Assembly (NCBI RefSeq): GCF_014646655.1
Contig: NZ_BMNR01000002.1
Coordinates: forward strand, 1 to 64,000
Direction: 5' to 3'
Origin: Yeosuana aromativorans
GTDB lineage: Bacteria; Bacteroidota; Bacteroidia; Flavobacteriales; Flavobacteriaceae
DNA: 64,000 nucleotides
Part shown: positions 39,858 through 48,120 of the stretch, piece after piece
Layout of the letters: each line of letters begins with the position of its first letter
Position numbering within the stretch: position 1 is the first letter of the stretch
Translations under genes and position numbers: made by a program
The notes under the pieces: generated by a model
What the model was told of the DNA's origin: nothing
The model's input: only the letters and a program-made list of their open reading frames with translations
Database searches by the model: none

Positions 39858-40862
39858 ATGCAATTACAGTTTTCATTTATTATCCCTGTTTATAATCGTC
39901 CAGACGAAATACACGAGCTTTTGCAAAGCTTTACTGAGATGAAAACAGATGAAAACTATGAAATCGTTATTGTTGAAGATGGTTCAACAATACCATCAAA
40001 AGACGTGGTTGAAGGGTTTAAATCTTCTTTGAATATTTCCTACTTCTTTAAAAAAAATTCTGGTCCTGGCGATTCCAGAAATTTTGGAATGAAACATGCC
40101 AAGGGCAATTATTTTATCATCTTGGATTCTGATTGTATTTTGCCTTCAAATTATTTACAGGAAGTTTCCAAAAGCTTAAAACTCGAGTATGTAGATTGTT
40201 ATGGCGGGCCAGATGCCGCACATGAATCGTTTTCAAATCTTCAGAAAGCCATAAACTTTTCCATGACATCATTCATTACAACAGGTGGCATTCGTGGAAA
40301 CAAAAATAGTGTTGACCAATTTCAGCCTAGAAGTTTTAATATGGGAATTTCCAAAAAGGCCTTTGAAGCATCTCATGGTTTTGGAACTATTCATCCGGGT
40401 GAAGATCCTGATTTATCCATACGGCTCTGGAAATTAGGCTTTAAAACCAAATTAATACCTGAAGCTTATGTGTTTCACAAACGCCGCATATCTTGGAGCA
40501 AATTTTATAAGCAAGTCAACAAGTTTGGCATGGTAAGGCCCATTTTAAATCATTGGCATCCTACCACCAAAAAAATCACATATTGGTTTCCCACAGTATT
40601 TTGTTTGGGTTTTTTGCTGGCTGTATGTTTGTATTTTGTCAGCATACATTGGTTATTATTGGTATATATATTGTATTTTATACTGGCATTTTTGATAGCC
40701 TTGTGGAGTGTTAAAAATGTTAGTGTGGCTTTACTCTCAATATTGGCTATTGGCGTCCAGTTTTTTGGATATGGTTACGGTTTTTTAAAATCAACGATAT
40801 TGTTGCAATATTCCAAAAATGAACCAGAAACCTTGTTTCCGGAGTTATTTTTTAAATTATAA
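39858..40862 (+). CDS. Family 2 glycosyltransferase with C-terminal membrane spans
   Basis: 334 residues. GT-A fold: IIPVYNRPDEI, VEDGST near 41-46, the metal-binding DSD in ILDSDCILPS, and HPGEDPDLSIRLWKLGF (the ED acid region). Two to three membrane spans at the C-terminus (about 240-300) hold it at the inner membrane. Probably adds a sugar to an envelope glycan or lipid; the acceptor is unknown. Its stop overlaps the next ATG by one base. Confidence 0.9.
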   Translation: MQLQFSFIIPVYNRPDEIHELLQSFTEMKTDENYEIVIVEDGSTIPSKDVVEGFKSSLNISYFFKKNSGPGDSRNFGMKHAKGNYFIILDSDCILPSNYLQEVSKSLKLEYVDCYGGPDAAHESFSNLQKAINFSMTSFITTGGIRGNKNSVDQFQPRSFNMGISKKAFEASHGFGTIHPGEDPDLSIRLWKLGFKTKLIPEAYVFHKRRISWSKFYKQVNKFGMVRPILNHWHPTTKKITYWFPTVFCLGFLLAVCLYFVSIHWLLLVYILYFILAFLIALWSVKNVSVALLSILAIGVQFFGYGYGFLKSTILLQYSKNEPETLFPELFFKL

Positions 40863-41827
40863 TGATAAAGAAATTAAAATCCCAGATTCTAACCAGTATC
40901 AGAAATAAAAAAATAAACATGTTTTTTTTATTTCTATTGATGTCATTGATAATTTTGATTTTTTCAAAACTGTCAAAAGAATATACAAATACAATTCCTT
41001 TTAAGATAAAAAAGGTCAATGTCCCACAAGAATATGTGATTTTAAAAGATTCCAACGCTACTATAAATATTACCCTAAAAGCGTATGGATTTAACTGGCT
41101 TAAATACTACATTTCTAATCCAGAACTCACAATAGACTTTAAAAAGGATGTTGTGAAAAAAATGAGCTATTTTGTCTGGGACAAAGCAACTGTTTTTTCG
41201 CATAGTGATGAATATTTTGGTAGCCAAGTGACATTGATTAATGTATCACCGAATGAATTGCATTTTAAATATGACACTAATTTGGTTAAAACAGTGCCCG
41301 TTATTGGTCAGGTCGCAATCAATTTCAAACCGGGATATGATATGATTAATCCGTATAAGATTGAGCCAGATTCCATTGATGTAATAGGACCAAAGGCTTT
41401 GGTTTCAAAAATTGAACTTGTGAAGACTGACAGTATTGTTCTGAACAATGTAAATTCGGATATTTCAAGACTTGTACAATTAAAAAAGCCAAGTGACAAC
41501 AAAGGTGTTATATATTCAAAAAACCAAGTTAATATCAAAGGCCGAGTAGAACGTTTTACAGAAGGAACCCTAAAGGTGCCCATTAACATTATCAATGTTC
41601 CAAAAGACATAAAGGTAAAATACTTTCCTAAAGAGATTAATGTTGTTTACTATACCAGTTTAAAAAGCTATAGTGATATTTCAGCTAAAGACTTTAAGGT
41701 TATTTGTGACTTCAACCATGTTTCAAATAATCAATCTTTTTTATTGCCAGAGCTTATCAAAATTACCGACAAGGTTAAAACAGCAAAGATTAATCAACAG
41801 CACATTGAATTTATTATTGAAGAATGA
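40862..41827 (+). CDS. YbbR-domain protein
   Basis: 321 residues: one N-terminal span (about 19-38, MFFLFLLMSLIILIFSKL) followed by an extracytoplasmic beta-rich region with YbbR-like repeats (for example VPQEYVILKDSNATINITLKA and the later TLKVPINIINVPKDIKVKY). In other bacteria YbbR domains partner a cyclic-di-AMP cyclase (CdaA); no cyclase gene is adjacent here. Overlaps coaE by four bases. Confidence 0.85.
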   Translation: MIKKLKSQILTSIRNKKINMFFLFLLMSLIILIFSKLSKEYTNTIPFKIKKVNVPQEYVILKDSNATINITLKAYGFNWLKYYISNPELTIDFKKDVVKKMSYFVWDKATVFSHSDEYFGSQVTLINVSPNELHFKYDTNLVKTVPVIGQVAINFKPGYDMINPYKIEPDSIDVIGPKALVSKIELVKTDSIVLNNVNSDISRLVQLKKPSDNKGVIYSKNQVNIKGRVERFTEGTLKVPINIINVPKDIKVKYFPKEINVVYYTSLKSYSDISAKDFKVICDFNHVSNNQSFLLPELIKITDKVKTAKINQQHIEFIIEE

Positions 41828-42411
41828 TTATAGTTGGTCTCACAGGTGGCATAGGAAGCGGTAAGACAACCGTGGCAAAAGCATTTAATGCTTTGGGGAT
41901 TCCTGTGTATATTGCCGATGATGAGGCCAAAAAACTAATGCAGACATCAAAAGTCTTGAAACGCAAACTCATTGAGTTATTTGGAAAGGACGCTTATACA
42001 GATGGACACTTGAACAAGCAATTTATTGCCAATATTATTTTTCATGATAAAAACTATCTTGATAAAATGAATGCCATTGTTCATCCACAGGTGGCCAAGC
42101 ATTTTAAAAAATGGCTTTTAAAACAGCATGCGCCTTATGTGATTAAGGAAGCGGCCATTTTATTTGAAAATGGCACGTATAAGCAATGTGATGTGCTAAT
42201 AACGGTAACGGCACCTAAGGAACTAAAAATTGAGCGCCTGTTAAAACGTGATAACACAACGGTAGAAAAAATTGAAGCCATCATGAAAAACCAATGGAGT
42301 GATGAGCAAAAAATTAAGTTGTCTGATTTTGTTATTGATAACTCTGAGCTTGAAAAAACCAAACAGCAAGTGCTTAAAATCCATCAGCAAATTCTTAATA
42401 ATCAACAATAA
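41824..42411 (+). CDS. coaE: Dephospho-CoA kinase
   Basis: Phosphorylates dephospho-CoA at the 3'-hydroxyl, the final step of CoA synthesis. 195 residues with P-loop GGIGSGKTTVAKAF (8-21), YIADDEAKKLM and the CoaE-typical IVHPQVAKHF. Normal length. Coupled to the YbbR gene, as is common in Bacteroidota. Confidence 0.95.
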   Translation: MIIVGLTGGIGSGKTTVAKAFNALGIPVYIADDEAKKLMQTSKVLKRKLIELFGKDAYTDGHLNKQFIANIIFHDKNYLDKMNAIVHPQVAKHFKKWLLKQHAPYVIKEAAILFENGTYKQCDVLITVTAPKELKIERLLKRDNTTVEKIEAIMKNQWSDEQKIKLSDFVIDNSELEKTKQQVLKIHQQILNNQQ

Positions 42412-42419
42412 ACCTTAAA

Positions 42420-42484
42420 TTTTAACATTTTTGTTAATGTAAGGTTAAAACCCAAGAGCACTAAATGTTAAAATGTTAATTTTG
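42420..42484 (+). promoter_or_regulatory. Promoter of the two-component operon with phased TTAA words
   Basis: TTTTAACA at 42420-42427, then TTAA cores at 42434 and 42445 (spacings 12 and 11 from the first core at 42422), and the exact inverted copy TGTTAAAA at 42466-42473. A -7 box TAATTTTG follows at 42477-42484. The word is the same as in the arrays at 16062-16102 and 12073-12114, so autoregulation by the encoded response regulator is a reasonable inference. Confidence 0.5.
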
Positions 42485-42485
42485 A

Positions 42486-44060
42486 ATGATGAGCAAGAGA
42501 ATTTTTGTGTTATTGGTTCTATTAATGAGCATGTCTCTGGTAGGAATCATATTTGTTCAAGCATATTATATTAAGGATTCCGTTAAGAACGAAAGAGAAC
42601 GATTTACGTTTAATGTAAAAAAAACATTGAGTTATGTATCCAACGCCATTGAGAAAAAAGAATTGGACACATACTTTAAAAAGTATCAAAATTTAGTTAA
42701 TGCCAATAAACAATTGGATTCTGTAGCGGTTTCACAATTGTTTATTTACCAGCAAAACAACAATACAAAAGAAACACTTATTTATAAAAGTGGTATTTTA
42801 GAAGAAAACTATAAGTTATCTTCATCGCTCTTTGACATTGGTTTAGATAGTTTAACAATTAAAAATATTATTGGAAATTCAAAAGCTGAGATTTACAATA
42901 ATGTGGACATTTCAGATAAGGACGTAGACAATGCGCCAATTGTGAACCTTATTCATGGGTATTTATCTGAAGCCCAGCAAAACAGTTTTGAAAAGAGTTT
43001 TAAGGCACTTTCAAAACGGTTGCCGGTTTATAAGCGTGTTTCTGAAAAGCAAATCTCAGATTTATTGTCAAAAAAACTGAAGGAAGATAATATTGATATA
43101 GATTACCAATTTGCCATTTACAGCAACGGGTTGGCCACCAAGGTTCGTAGTGAGGACTTTGAAAAAAATGAAGAGACCACCTTTAGCGTTCCCATTTTTT
43201 ATGATGAGAATAACCAAACCAATTATAAGCTTTTGGTAAATTTTCCTGATGACAATAAGTTCATTCTGTCATCAATAATAGGCATGATACTATTATCGGT
43301 TATTTTTACATCCATCATCATTATAGCCTATTCAAGTGCCTTGTACCAATTGGTGAAACAGCGTAAAATATCGCAGATAAAAACAGATTTTATCAATAAC
43401 ATGACGCATGAATTTAAAACACCAATTGCTACGATAAATTTAGCACTTGATGCCATAAGAAACCCCAAGATTATTGATGATAAGGATAAAGTATTGCGTT
43501 ATTTGGGTATGATTAAGGAAGAAAACAAACGGATGCACGCACAAGTGGAAAATGTATTGAGGATATCAAAACTGGAAAAGAATGAGCTGAACATCAGTAA
43601 GGATAGGGTCAAGTTGCACGACTTAATTGAAGAAGCCATTACCCATGTAGAGCTTATTGTAGAAGACAGAAAAGGTTCTATAAAGACGTTTTTGGAGGCA
43701 GAAAAGTCGTCAGTTTTGGCCAATGAAACTCATTTTACAAATGTAATAGTCAATATACTTGATAATGCTATCAAATATTCTCCAGAAGCACCTCAGATAG
43801 AAGTGTATACAGAGAATATAGGAACCAACATTATATTAAAAATTAAGGACCACGGTAGCGGTATGAGCAAAGCCGCCCAAAAACGAGTGTTCGAGAAATT
43901 TTATAGAGAACACACTGGAAATATACATAACGTTAAAGGCCACGGTCTTGGTTTGGCGTATGTAAAACGAATAGTAGATGACCATCAAGGTCATATTAAA
44001 GTTGAAAGTGAAAAAGATAAAGGAAGCACATTTATCATCAAGCTTCCACTAATAACATAA
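42486..44060 (+). CDS. Sensor histidine kinase, RprX-like
   Basis: 524 residues. Two spans (about 6-27 and 260-285) bracket a periplasmic sensor region of about 230 residues. HisKA domain with phosphorylated His308 in NNMTHEFKTPIATI, and HATPase with NVIVNILDNAIKYS, KDHGSGMS and GHGLGLAYV. The organisation matches RprX, the Bacteroides kinase. The -7 box ends at 42484, so the transcript probably begins at or after 42486 and translation is likely leaderless from ATG 42489 or from 42486. Signal unknown. Confidence 0.93.
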   Translation: MMSKRIFVLLVLLMSMSLVGIIFVQAYYIKDSVKNERERFTFNVKKTLSYVSNAIEKKELDTYFKKYQNLVNANKQLDSVAVSQLFIYQQNNNTKETLIYKSGILEENYKLSSSLFDIGLDSLTIKNIIGNSKAEIYNNVDISDKDVDNAPIVNLIHGYLSEAQQNSFEKSFKALSKRLPVYKRVSEKQISDLLSKKLKEDNIDIDYQFAIYSNGLATKVRSEDFEKNEETTFSVPIFYDENNQTNYKLLVNFPDDNKFILSSIIGMILLSVIFTSIIIIAYSSALYQLVKQRKISQIKTDFINNMTHEFKTPIATINLALDAIRNPKIIDDKDKVLRYLGMIKEENKRMHAQVENVLRISKLEKNELNISKDRVKLHDLIEEAITHVELIVEDRKGSIKTFLEAEKSSVLANETHFTNVIVNILDNAIKYSPEAPQIEVYTENIGTNIILKIKDHGSGMSKAAQKRVFEKFYREHTGNIHNVKGHGLGLAYVKRIVDDHQGHIKVESEKDKGSTFIIKLPLIT

Positions 44061-44062
44061 CT

Positions 44063-44767
44063 ATGGAAGAACAAAACAAGAAAATTTTACTGGTTGAAGA
44101 CGATCCCAATTTTGGAACTGTATTGAAAGACTATTTAGTGATGAATGATTACGATGTGGTACATGCCAAAAACGGTATGGAAGGTTTTGAAAAGTTCAAA
44201 AAAGACGATTTTGATTTATGCATCTTGGATGTCATGATGCCTTATAAGGACGGTTTTACCCTAGCCAAGGAAATACGGGAAAAAAACAAAGATGTTCCCA
44301 TTGTGTTCCTAACAGCCAAAGCCATGAAAGAAGATGTACTGAAAGGCTACAAAGTTGGTGCCGATGATTATCTAAACAAGCCGTTTGACAGTGAGGTATT
44401 GTTAATGAAGATAAAAGCCATTATGCAGCGCAAGGCCACCGAAACCATTTCGGATAGCAAACAATTTGAATTTAAGATTGGTGATTTTGATTTAAATTCA
44501 AAACTTCGGTTTTTACGTTACAAAGGTGGTGAACCAGTCAAATTATCACCAAAGGAAAATGAATTGTTACGCTTGTTGGCATTGCATGAAAATGACTTGA
44601 TGCCACGCCAATTGGCATTGACAAAAATTTGGAGAGATGACAATTACTTTACATCACGTAGTATGGATGTGTACATTGCCAAATTACGTAAGTATTTAAA
44701 ATTGGATGAAAAGGTAGAAATCCTAAACATTCATGGAGAAGGATTTAGGTTAGTGGTTAATAGTTAA
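44063..44767 (+). CDS. OmpR/PhoB-family response regulator, RprY-like
   Basis: 234 residues. Receiver with acidic pocket (VEDD at 11-14), phospho-acceptor Asp56 in CILDVMMPYKDGF and Lys in VFLTAKAM; C-terminal winged helix (about 135-232, LSPKENELLRLLALHEND, SRSMDVYIAKLRKYLK). Two bases after the kinase. Its family binds tandem direct repeats of about 11 bp, which makes it the best local candidate for the TTTTAAC arrays found in its own promoter and upstream of htrA/dapF and the DJ-1 gene. Confidence 0.93.
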   Translation: MEEQNKKILLVEDDPNFGTVLKDYLVMNDYDVVHAKNGMEGFEKFKKDDFDLCILDVMMPYKDGFTLAKEIREKNKDVPIVFLTAKAMKEDVLKGYKVGADDYLNKPFDSEVLLMKIKAIMQRKATETISDSKQFEFKIGDFDLNSKLRFLRYKGGEPVKLSPKENELLRLLALHENDLMPRQLALTKIWRDDNYFTSRSMDVYIAKLRKYLKLDEKVEILNIHGEGFRLVVNS

Positions 44768-44786
44768 CCGATTTTAAAAAAGAATA

Positions 44787-44816
44787 AAAATCCAGCAAAT
44801 TGCTGGATTTTTTTGT
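44787..44816. terminator. Bidirectional terminator between the response regulator and the oxidase gene
   Basis: AAAAATCCAGCAA / TTGCTGGATTTTTTT is nearly symmetrical, with T runs on both strands, between convergent genes. Confidence 0.85.
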
Positions 44817-44877
44817 TCAACATTAAATTTGCATATTTTGCAAATCACAGCATTTTATTGTGTTGTGTTTTCAAAAA

Positions 44878-46626
44878 TTAGAACTCCTTGTCAATATAGG
44901 CCTTGATTTCATTTTTGATGCTTTCCCATTGTGTTTTATCTCCTTTAGCGGCTTCAATAAGCTCCTTTATTTTTGATATACCAAAATTTTTAGCTTGTTT
45001 AAAATCAATGCTAGGGGGCAAAGACAATTCTCCTCCCGTGACATGTGCGTTGAGGATAAAAGGAGTTTTAGATTTTTCGGCTTGTTCAACAGCTGATATG
45101 ATTTCATTGTTTTTTGATACGTTTACCCCATCTCCGCCAACTAATTTTGCATATTGGGCAAAATCAAAATTTTCAACTTTCAGAGCGTCATAATTTGGAG
45201 CCAATCCAGCTTCTTCCATTTCAATTTTTACAAAGCCAAGTTCAGCGTTGTTTAGTATCACAATTTTAATGGGTAACTTGTATTCTACAGCAGTTGAAAA
45301 ATCATGTAGTGACATATTAAATGCACCATCTCCAACAATGGCCCAAACTTCTCTATTGGGAAATTGTATTTGGGCGCCAATGGCAGCAGGAAGCCCTACA
45401 GCCATAGAGCCATGATTGAATGATCCGATGATTCTCCTATCCGAATGAAAATTCATAAAGTTGCTTGACCAAATGGCGGACGTACCAGTGTCAATTACAA
45501 AAATGGCATCATCTGCAGCTATATCACTTATTTCCCTTGCTACTACTTGAGGATGTGTCACTTTAAAATCTTTCTCGGCATCAGATATCTTGCAGTTGTG
45601 TTCTAACCATTCTTTAAATTCATCATTAAGTTTTTTAGTCCAAGTGCTATCTTTTTTAGGGAGGCATTTGTCATTAACATAATTCATGAAATGCTTGATG
45701 TCAGAATGCACGCCAAGTGTTACTGGGGTACGATTACCAATATTCTCTGAGCGAATATCCACTTGAATGGTTTTGGTTGTATCTGGAAGGAAATGGGAAT
45801 ACGGAAAATCAGTTCCTAACATAATTAACAAATCACATTCCATTACTGCTTCATAGCCTGACGGATTTCCTATCAGTCCCGTGAGGCCAACAACATTTTT
45901 GCTACTATGGTCAAAAATATCCGATGCACGCACTGTATGGGTAATAGGAGCGTTTACTTTTTGAGCAAATTTTAATACCTCCTCTCTTGCAGAACGGCAT
46001 CCTGCACCAGCTAAAATGCCTATTTTATTCGCTTCGTCTATTAATTTCACTGCTTTTTTTAAACTATCTTCATCTGGTGCTAGACTTGATTGAGAGCGAA
46101 AAACGCGATGGATAAAATCGGTGTTTTTTGCTGGCATAGCCGCAATGTCAGCTGGTAGTTCAATTCTACAAACACATTTATGATTTATGGCAATACGCAA
46201 TGCCCTTAATATGATTCTTGGGGCTTCTTCAGGAGAACGAATAATAGCTTGATATTCACAAATATCATCAAACACTTTGGTTAAATCAACTTCTTGATGA
46301 TAATTGGTTCCTATGTATTCTATGGGAACTTGACCTGTAATTGCTAAAACAGGAGAGCGTTCTTTTTTTGCATTGTAAAAACCATTGACCAAATGCAAAG
46401 CACCTGGCCCAACTGTACTGGCACATACGCCAATATTTCCGTTGAGTTCTCCTTGTGCAAAAGCAGCAAATGAGGCATTTCCTTCATGCTTCATTTTTAT
46501 CCATTTCACTTCTTTTTGCTTTGCAATTGCTGAAACCAGAGGATTTAAAGCATCGCCAGCAACACCAAAAATATGTTTGACACCTTCATCAGTTAGAATT
46601 TTTAATAATTGTTCAGATACATCCAT
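44878..46626 (-). CDS. Thiamine-diphosphate-dependent pyruvate oxidase-like enzyme
   Basis: 582 residues of the POX/acetolactate-synthase family: N-terminal domain with the catalytic Glu in KMKHEGNASFAAFAQGE, central FAD/ADP domain (about 190-340), and ThDP motif GDGAFNMSLHDF ending in NN (VILNNAEL). The nearest characterised relative is PoxB, which makes acetate and CO2 from pyruvate and feeds the quinone pool; the C-terminal lipid-binding tail typical of E. coli PoxB is not evident. Other ThDP decarboxylases are possible. Monocistronic. Confidence 0.85.
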   Translation of the reverse strand: MDVSEQLLKILTDEGVKHIFGVAGDALNPLVSAIAKQKEVKWIKMKHEGNASFAAFAQGELNGNIGVCASTVGPGALHLVNGFYNAKKERSPVLAITGQVPIEYIGTNYHQEVDLTKVFDDICEYQAIIRSPEEAPRIILRALRIAINHKCVCRIELPADIAAMPAKNTDFIHRVFRSQSSLAPDEDSLKKAVKLIDEANKIGILAGAGCRSAREEVLKFAQKVNAPITHTVRASDIFDHSSKNVVGLTGLIGNPSGYEAVMECDLLIMLGTDFPYSHFLPDTTKTIQVDIRSENIGNRTPVTLGVHSDIKHFMNYVNDKCLPKKDSTWTKKLNDEFKEWLEHNCKISDAEKDFKVTHPQVVAREISDIAADDAIFVIDTGTSAIWSSNFMNFHSDRRIIGSFNHGSMAVGLPAAIGAQIQFPNREVWAIVGDGAFNMSLHDFSTAVEYKLPIKIVILNNAELGFVKIEMEEAGLAPNYDALKVENFDFAQYAKLVGGDGVNVSKNNEIISAVEQAEKSKTPFILNAHVTGGELSLPPSIDFKQAKNFGISKIKELIEAAKGDKTQWESIKNEIKAYIDKEF

Positions 46627-46779
46627 TTTCTATATTCAATCTTTTAAACTTAATACGGTATATGTTTCAACAGGATTGATTTAAACACAATCTAAACTAT
46701 TAAAACGATGTCACACAAGTTAATGAAGTTCGTTTGTTATAAAAAAAGTAAAATCAGAAAACCTTGTTAAAACTTGTTT

Positions 46780-46875
46780 TTATTGGATTCGTTTTGAAAG
46801 CCAATCTATAAGCTCATAAAAATTTTGAGGTGCTACTACATCGTGTAATGAAATCTGAAATTTATAGAATTGATT
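46780..46875 (-). pseudogene. Degenerate C-terminal fragment of an esterase paralogue
   Basis: Minus-strand reading frame ends ...HDVVAPQNFYELIDWLSKRIQ-stop, matching HGVAPQNFYEFRDWLLKKIK, the C-terminus of the intact esterase at 47123-47782. At the DNA level 46801-46836 and 47144-47179 agree at 32 of 36 positions by my count. The frame is closed by a stop after about 30 codons and nothing of the catalytic part remains. The small gene 46895-47071 lies between the fragment and the intact gene. Confidence 0.75.
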
Positions 46876-46894
46876 TCATTTTATTGCTTTAAAG

Positions 46895-47071
46895 CTAAAA
46901 ACCATATTTTTTTTTGTTATTTAGTATGGTTTCTACAATCTCAGAACCTTTAATCCTTTCGATATCAATTTGAAGTAAGATGCCTACTGCATCCTCTTTT
47001 CTATTCTTTTTTATAGCTTTTTCAAAATCAGACATAAGTCCTGACAAATATAATTTTTCATTTAGTGTCAT
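46895..47071 (-). CDS. Small conserved protein of unknown function (MTLNE...YGF type)
   Basis: 58 residues from ATG 47071 (an upstream ATG at 47095 would add eight). MTLNEKLYLSGLMSDFEKAI at the start and ILNNKKKYGF at the end resemble a widespread family of roughly 60-residue bacterial proteins that begin MT(L/I/M)NE.LY and end in YG(F/Y); the family has no function that I know of. All alpha-helical by appearance. It lies 51 bases after the esterase stop on the same strand. Confidence 0.6.
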   Translation of the reverse strand: MTLNEKLYLSGLMSDFEKAIKKNRKEDAVGILLQIDIERIKGSEIVETILNNKKKYGF

Positions 47072-47122
47072 TGCCGGAGATTTCATGGTTTTCAATATGT
47101 TTGAAAGGCAATATGATAAAAA

Positions 47123-47782
47123 CTATTTGATTTTTTTTAATAACCAATCTCTAAACTCATAAAAGTTTTGAGGAGCTACACCATGGCCAACAGGAAACTC
47201 GGAATATTGGTGTTTGATATGCAGACTGCTTAAAAAAGGTGGTGTTTGCCTGGCCCATTCTACTGGGATTACTTGGTCTACACTACCATGGGAACAGTAA
47301 AAATCAAGATGCGAATAGTCTTTGCGTTCAATATCTTTTGGCAAGATATTTTTATTGATGTACCCACTTAAAGCAATGATGTTTTTGACTTTTTCAGGAT
47401 AGGTGAGTGCTACTGCATAACTTAATATGGTACCTTGGCTAAACCCTAAAAGGGTTATATTATGTTTGTTTACAGGATATGTTTGTGTTGTTTCGTCAAT
47501 AAATGTGGCTATTAAATCCCTGGATTGTTTGGCCTGGTCATCATCGCTCCATTTTCCCTGTATAGCATCAAAATTGATGGCATACCAAGCATTTCCAAAA
47601 GGCTGTAACGGATAGGGAGCTCTTACTGAAATAATGAAAAGTTCTTTAGGCAATTCGTTTGCAAACGAAAACAAATCGTTTTCATCACTGCCATAGCCGT
47701 GCAGCATGATAAGTAATGGAGCGTTTTCAGTTAAACTGGATTCTCGAATAATATGGTGTAAAGACAGGGATTGGTTTACCAT
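47123..47782 (-). CDS. Carboxylesterase/phospholipase-type alpha/beta hydrolase
   Basis: 219 residues. IMLHGYGSDENDL supplies the oxyanion loop, TLLGFSQGTI the nucleophile elbow (Gly-x-Ser-x-Gly), and CSHGSVDQVIPV plus GHGVAP the Asp and His. Similar to YpfH/phospholipase-carboxylesterase proteins; cytoplasmic, substrate unknown. Abuts the DUF4870 gene with no gap. A degenerate copy of its 3' end lies at 46780-46875. Confidence 0.9.
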   Translation of the reverse strand: MVNQSLSLHHIIRESSLTENAPLLIMLHGYGSDENDLFSFANELPKELFIISVRAPYPLQPFGNAWYAINFDAIQGKWSDDDQAKQSRDLIATFIDETTQTYPVNKHNITLLGFSQGTILSYAVALTYPEKVKNIIALSGYINKNILPKDIERKDYSHLDFYCSHGSVDQVIPVEWARQTPPFLSSLHIKHQYSEFPVGHGVAPQNFYEFRDWLLKKIK

Positions 47783-48115
47783 TTAGTGACCAATATTAGC
47801 AAATATTCTTTGAAAAAAATCACCAACAAGTGGAACAGATTGCTGTTTTCCAGCTATTGCATTAACAAAACCATAGATAAAGAGCACACCAAAAAACATA
47901 TAAAAACCAAGGGTTGCAAACCAACTATCAAAAGCACTTGTTATAAAACCCAATATAGGAAACATGATCCATAGTCCTAAAGACTGTCTTATGTGAAAGC
48001 TTGAATAAGCATTTTTCTTATCATTATTCAAAAAATAGGCGACAATAGTACCAATAATTGAAAGATAACTAATTATGGCAATTCCTTTTCCTTCTTCAAT
48101 CTCTTGTGCATTCAT
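47783..48115 (-). CDS. DUF4870/Tic20-like membrane protein
   Basis: 110 residues with three to four membrane spans. AIISYLSIIGTIVAYFLNND, FHIRQSLGLWI and the C-terminal NAIAGKQQSVPLVGDFF match the small DUF4870 family. Sometimes labelled import component protein by analogy with plant Tic20; the bacterial role is unknown. Starts six bases after the dihydroorotase-like gene. Confidence 0.82.
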   Translation of the reverse strand: MNAQEIEEGKGIAIISYLSIIGTIVAYFLNNDKKNAYSSFHIRQSLGLWIMFPILGFITSAFDSWFATLGFYMFFGVLFIYGFVNAIAGKQQSVPLVGDFFQRIFANIGH

Positions 48116-48120
48116 AATGT

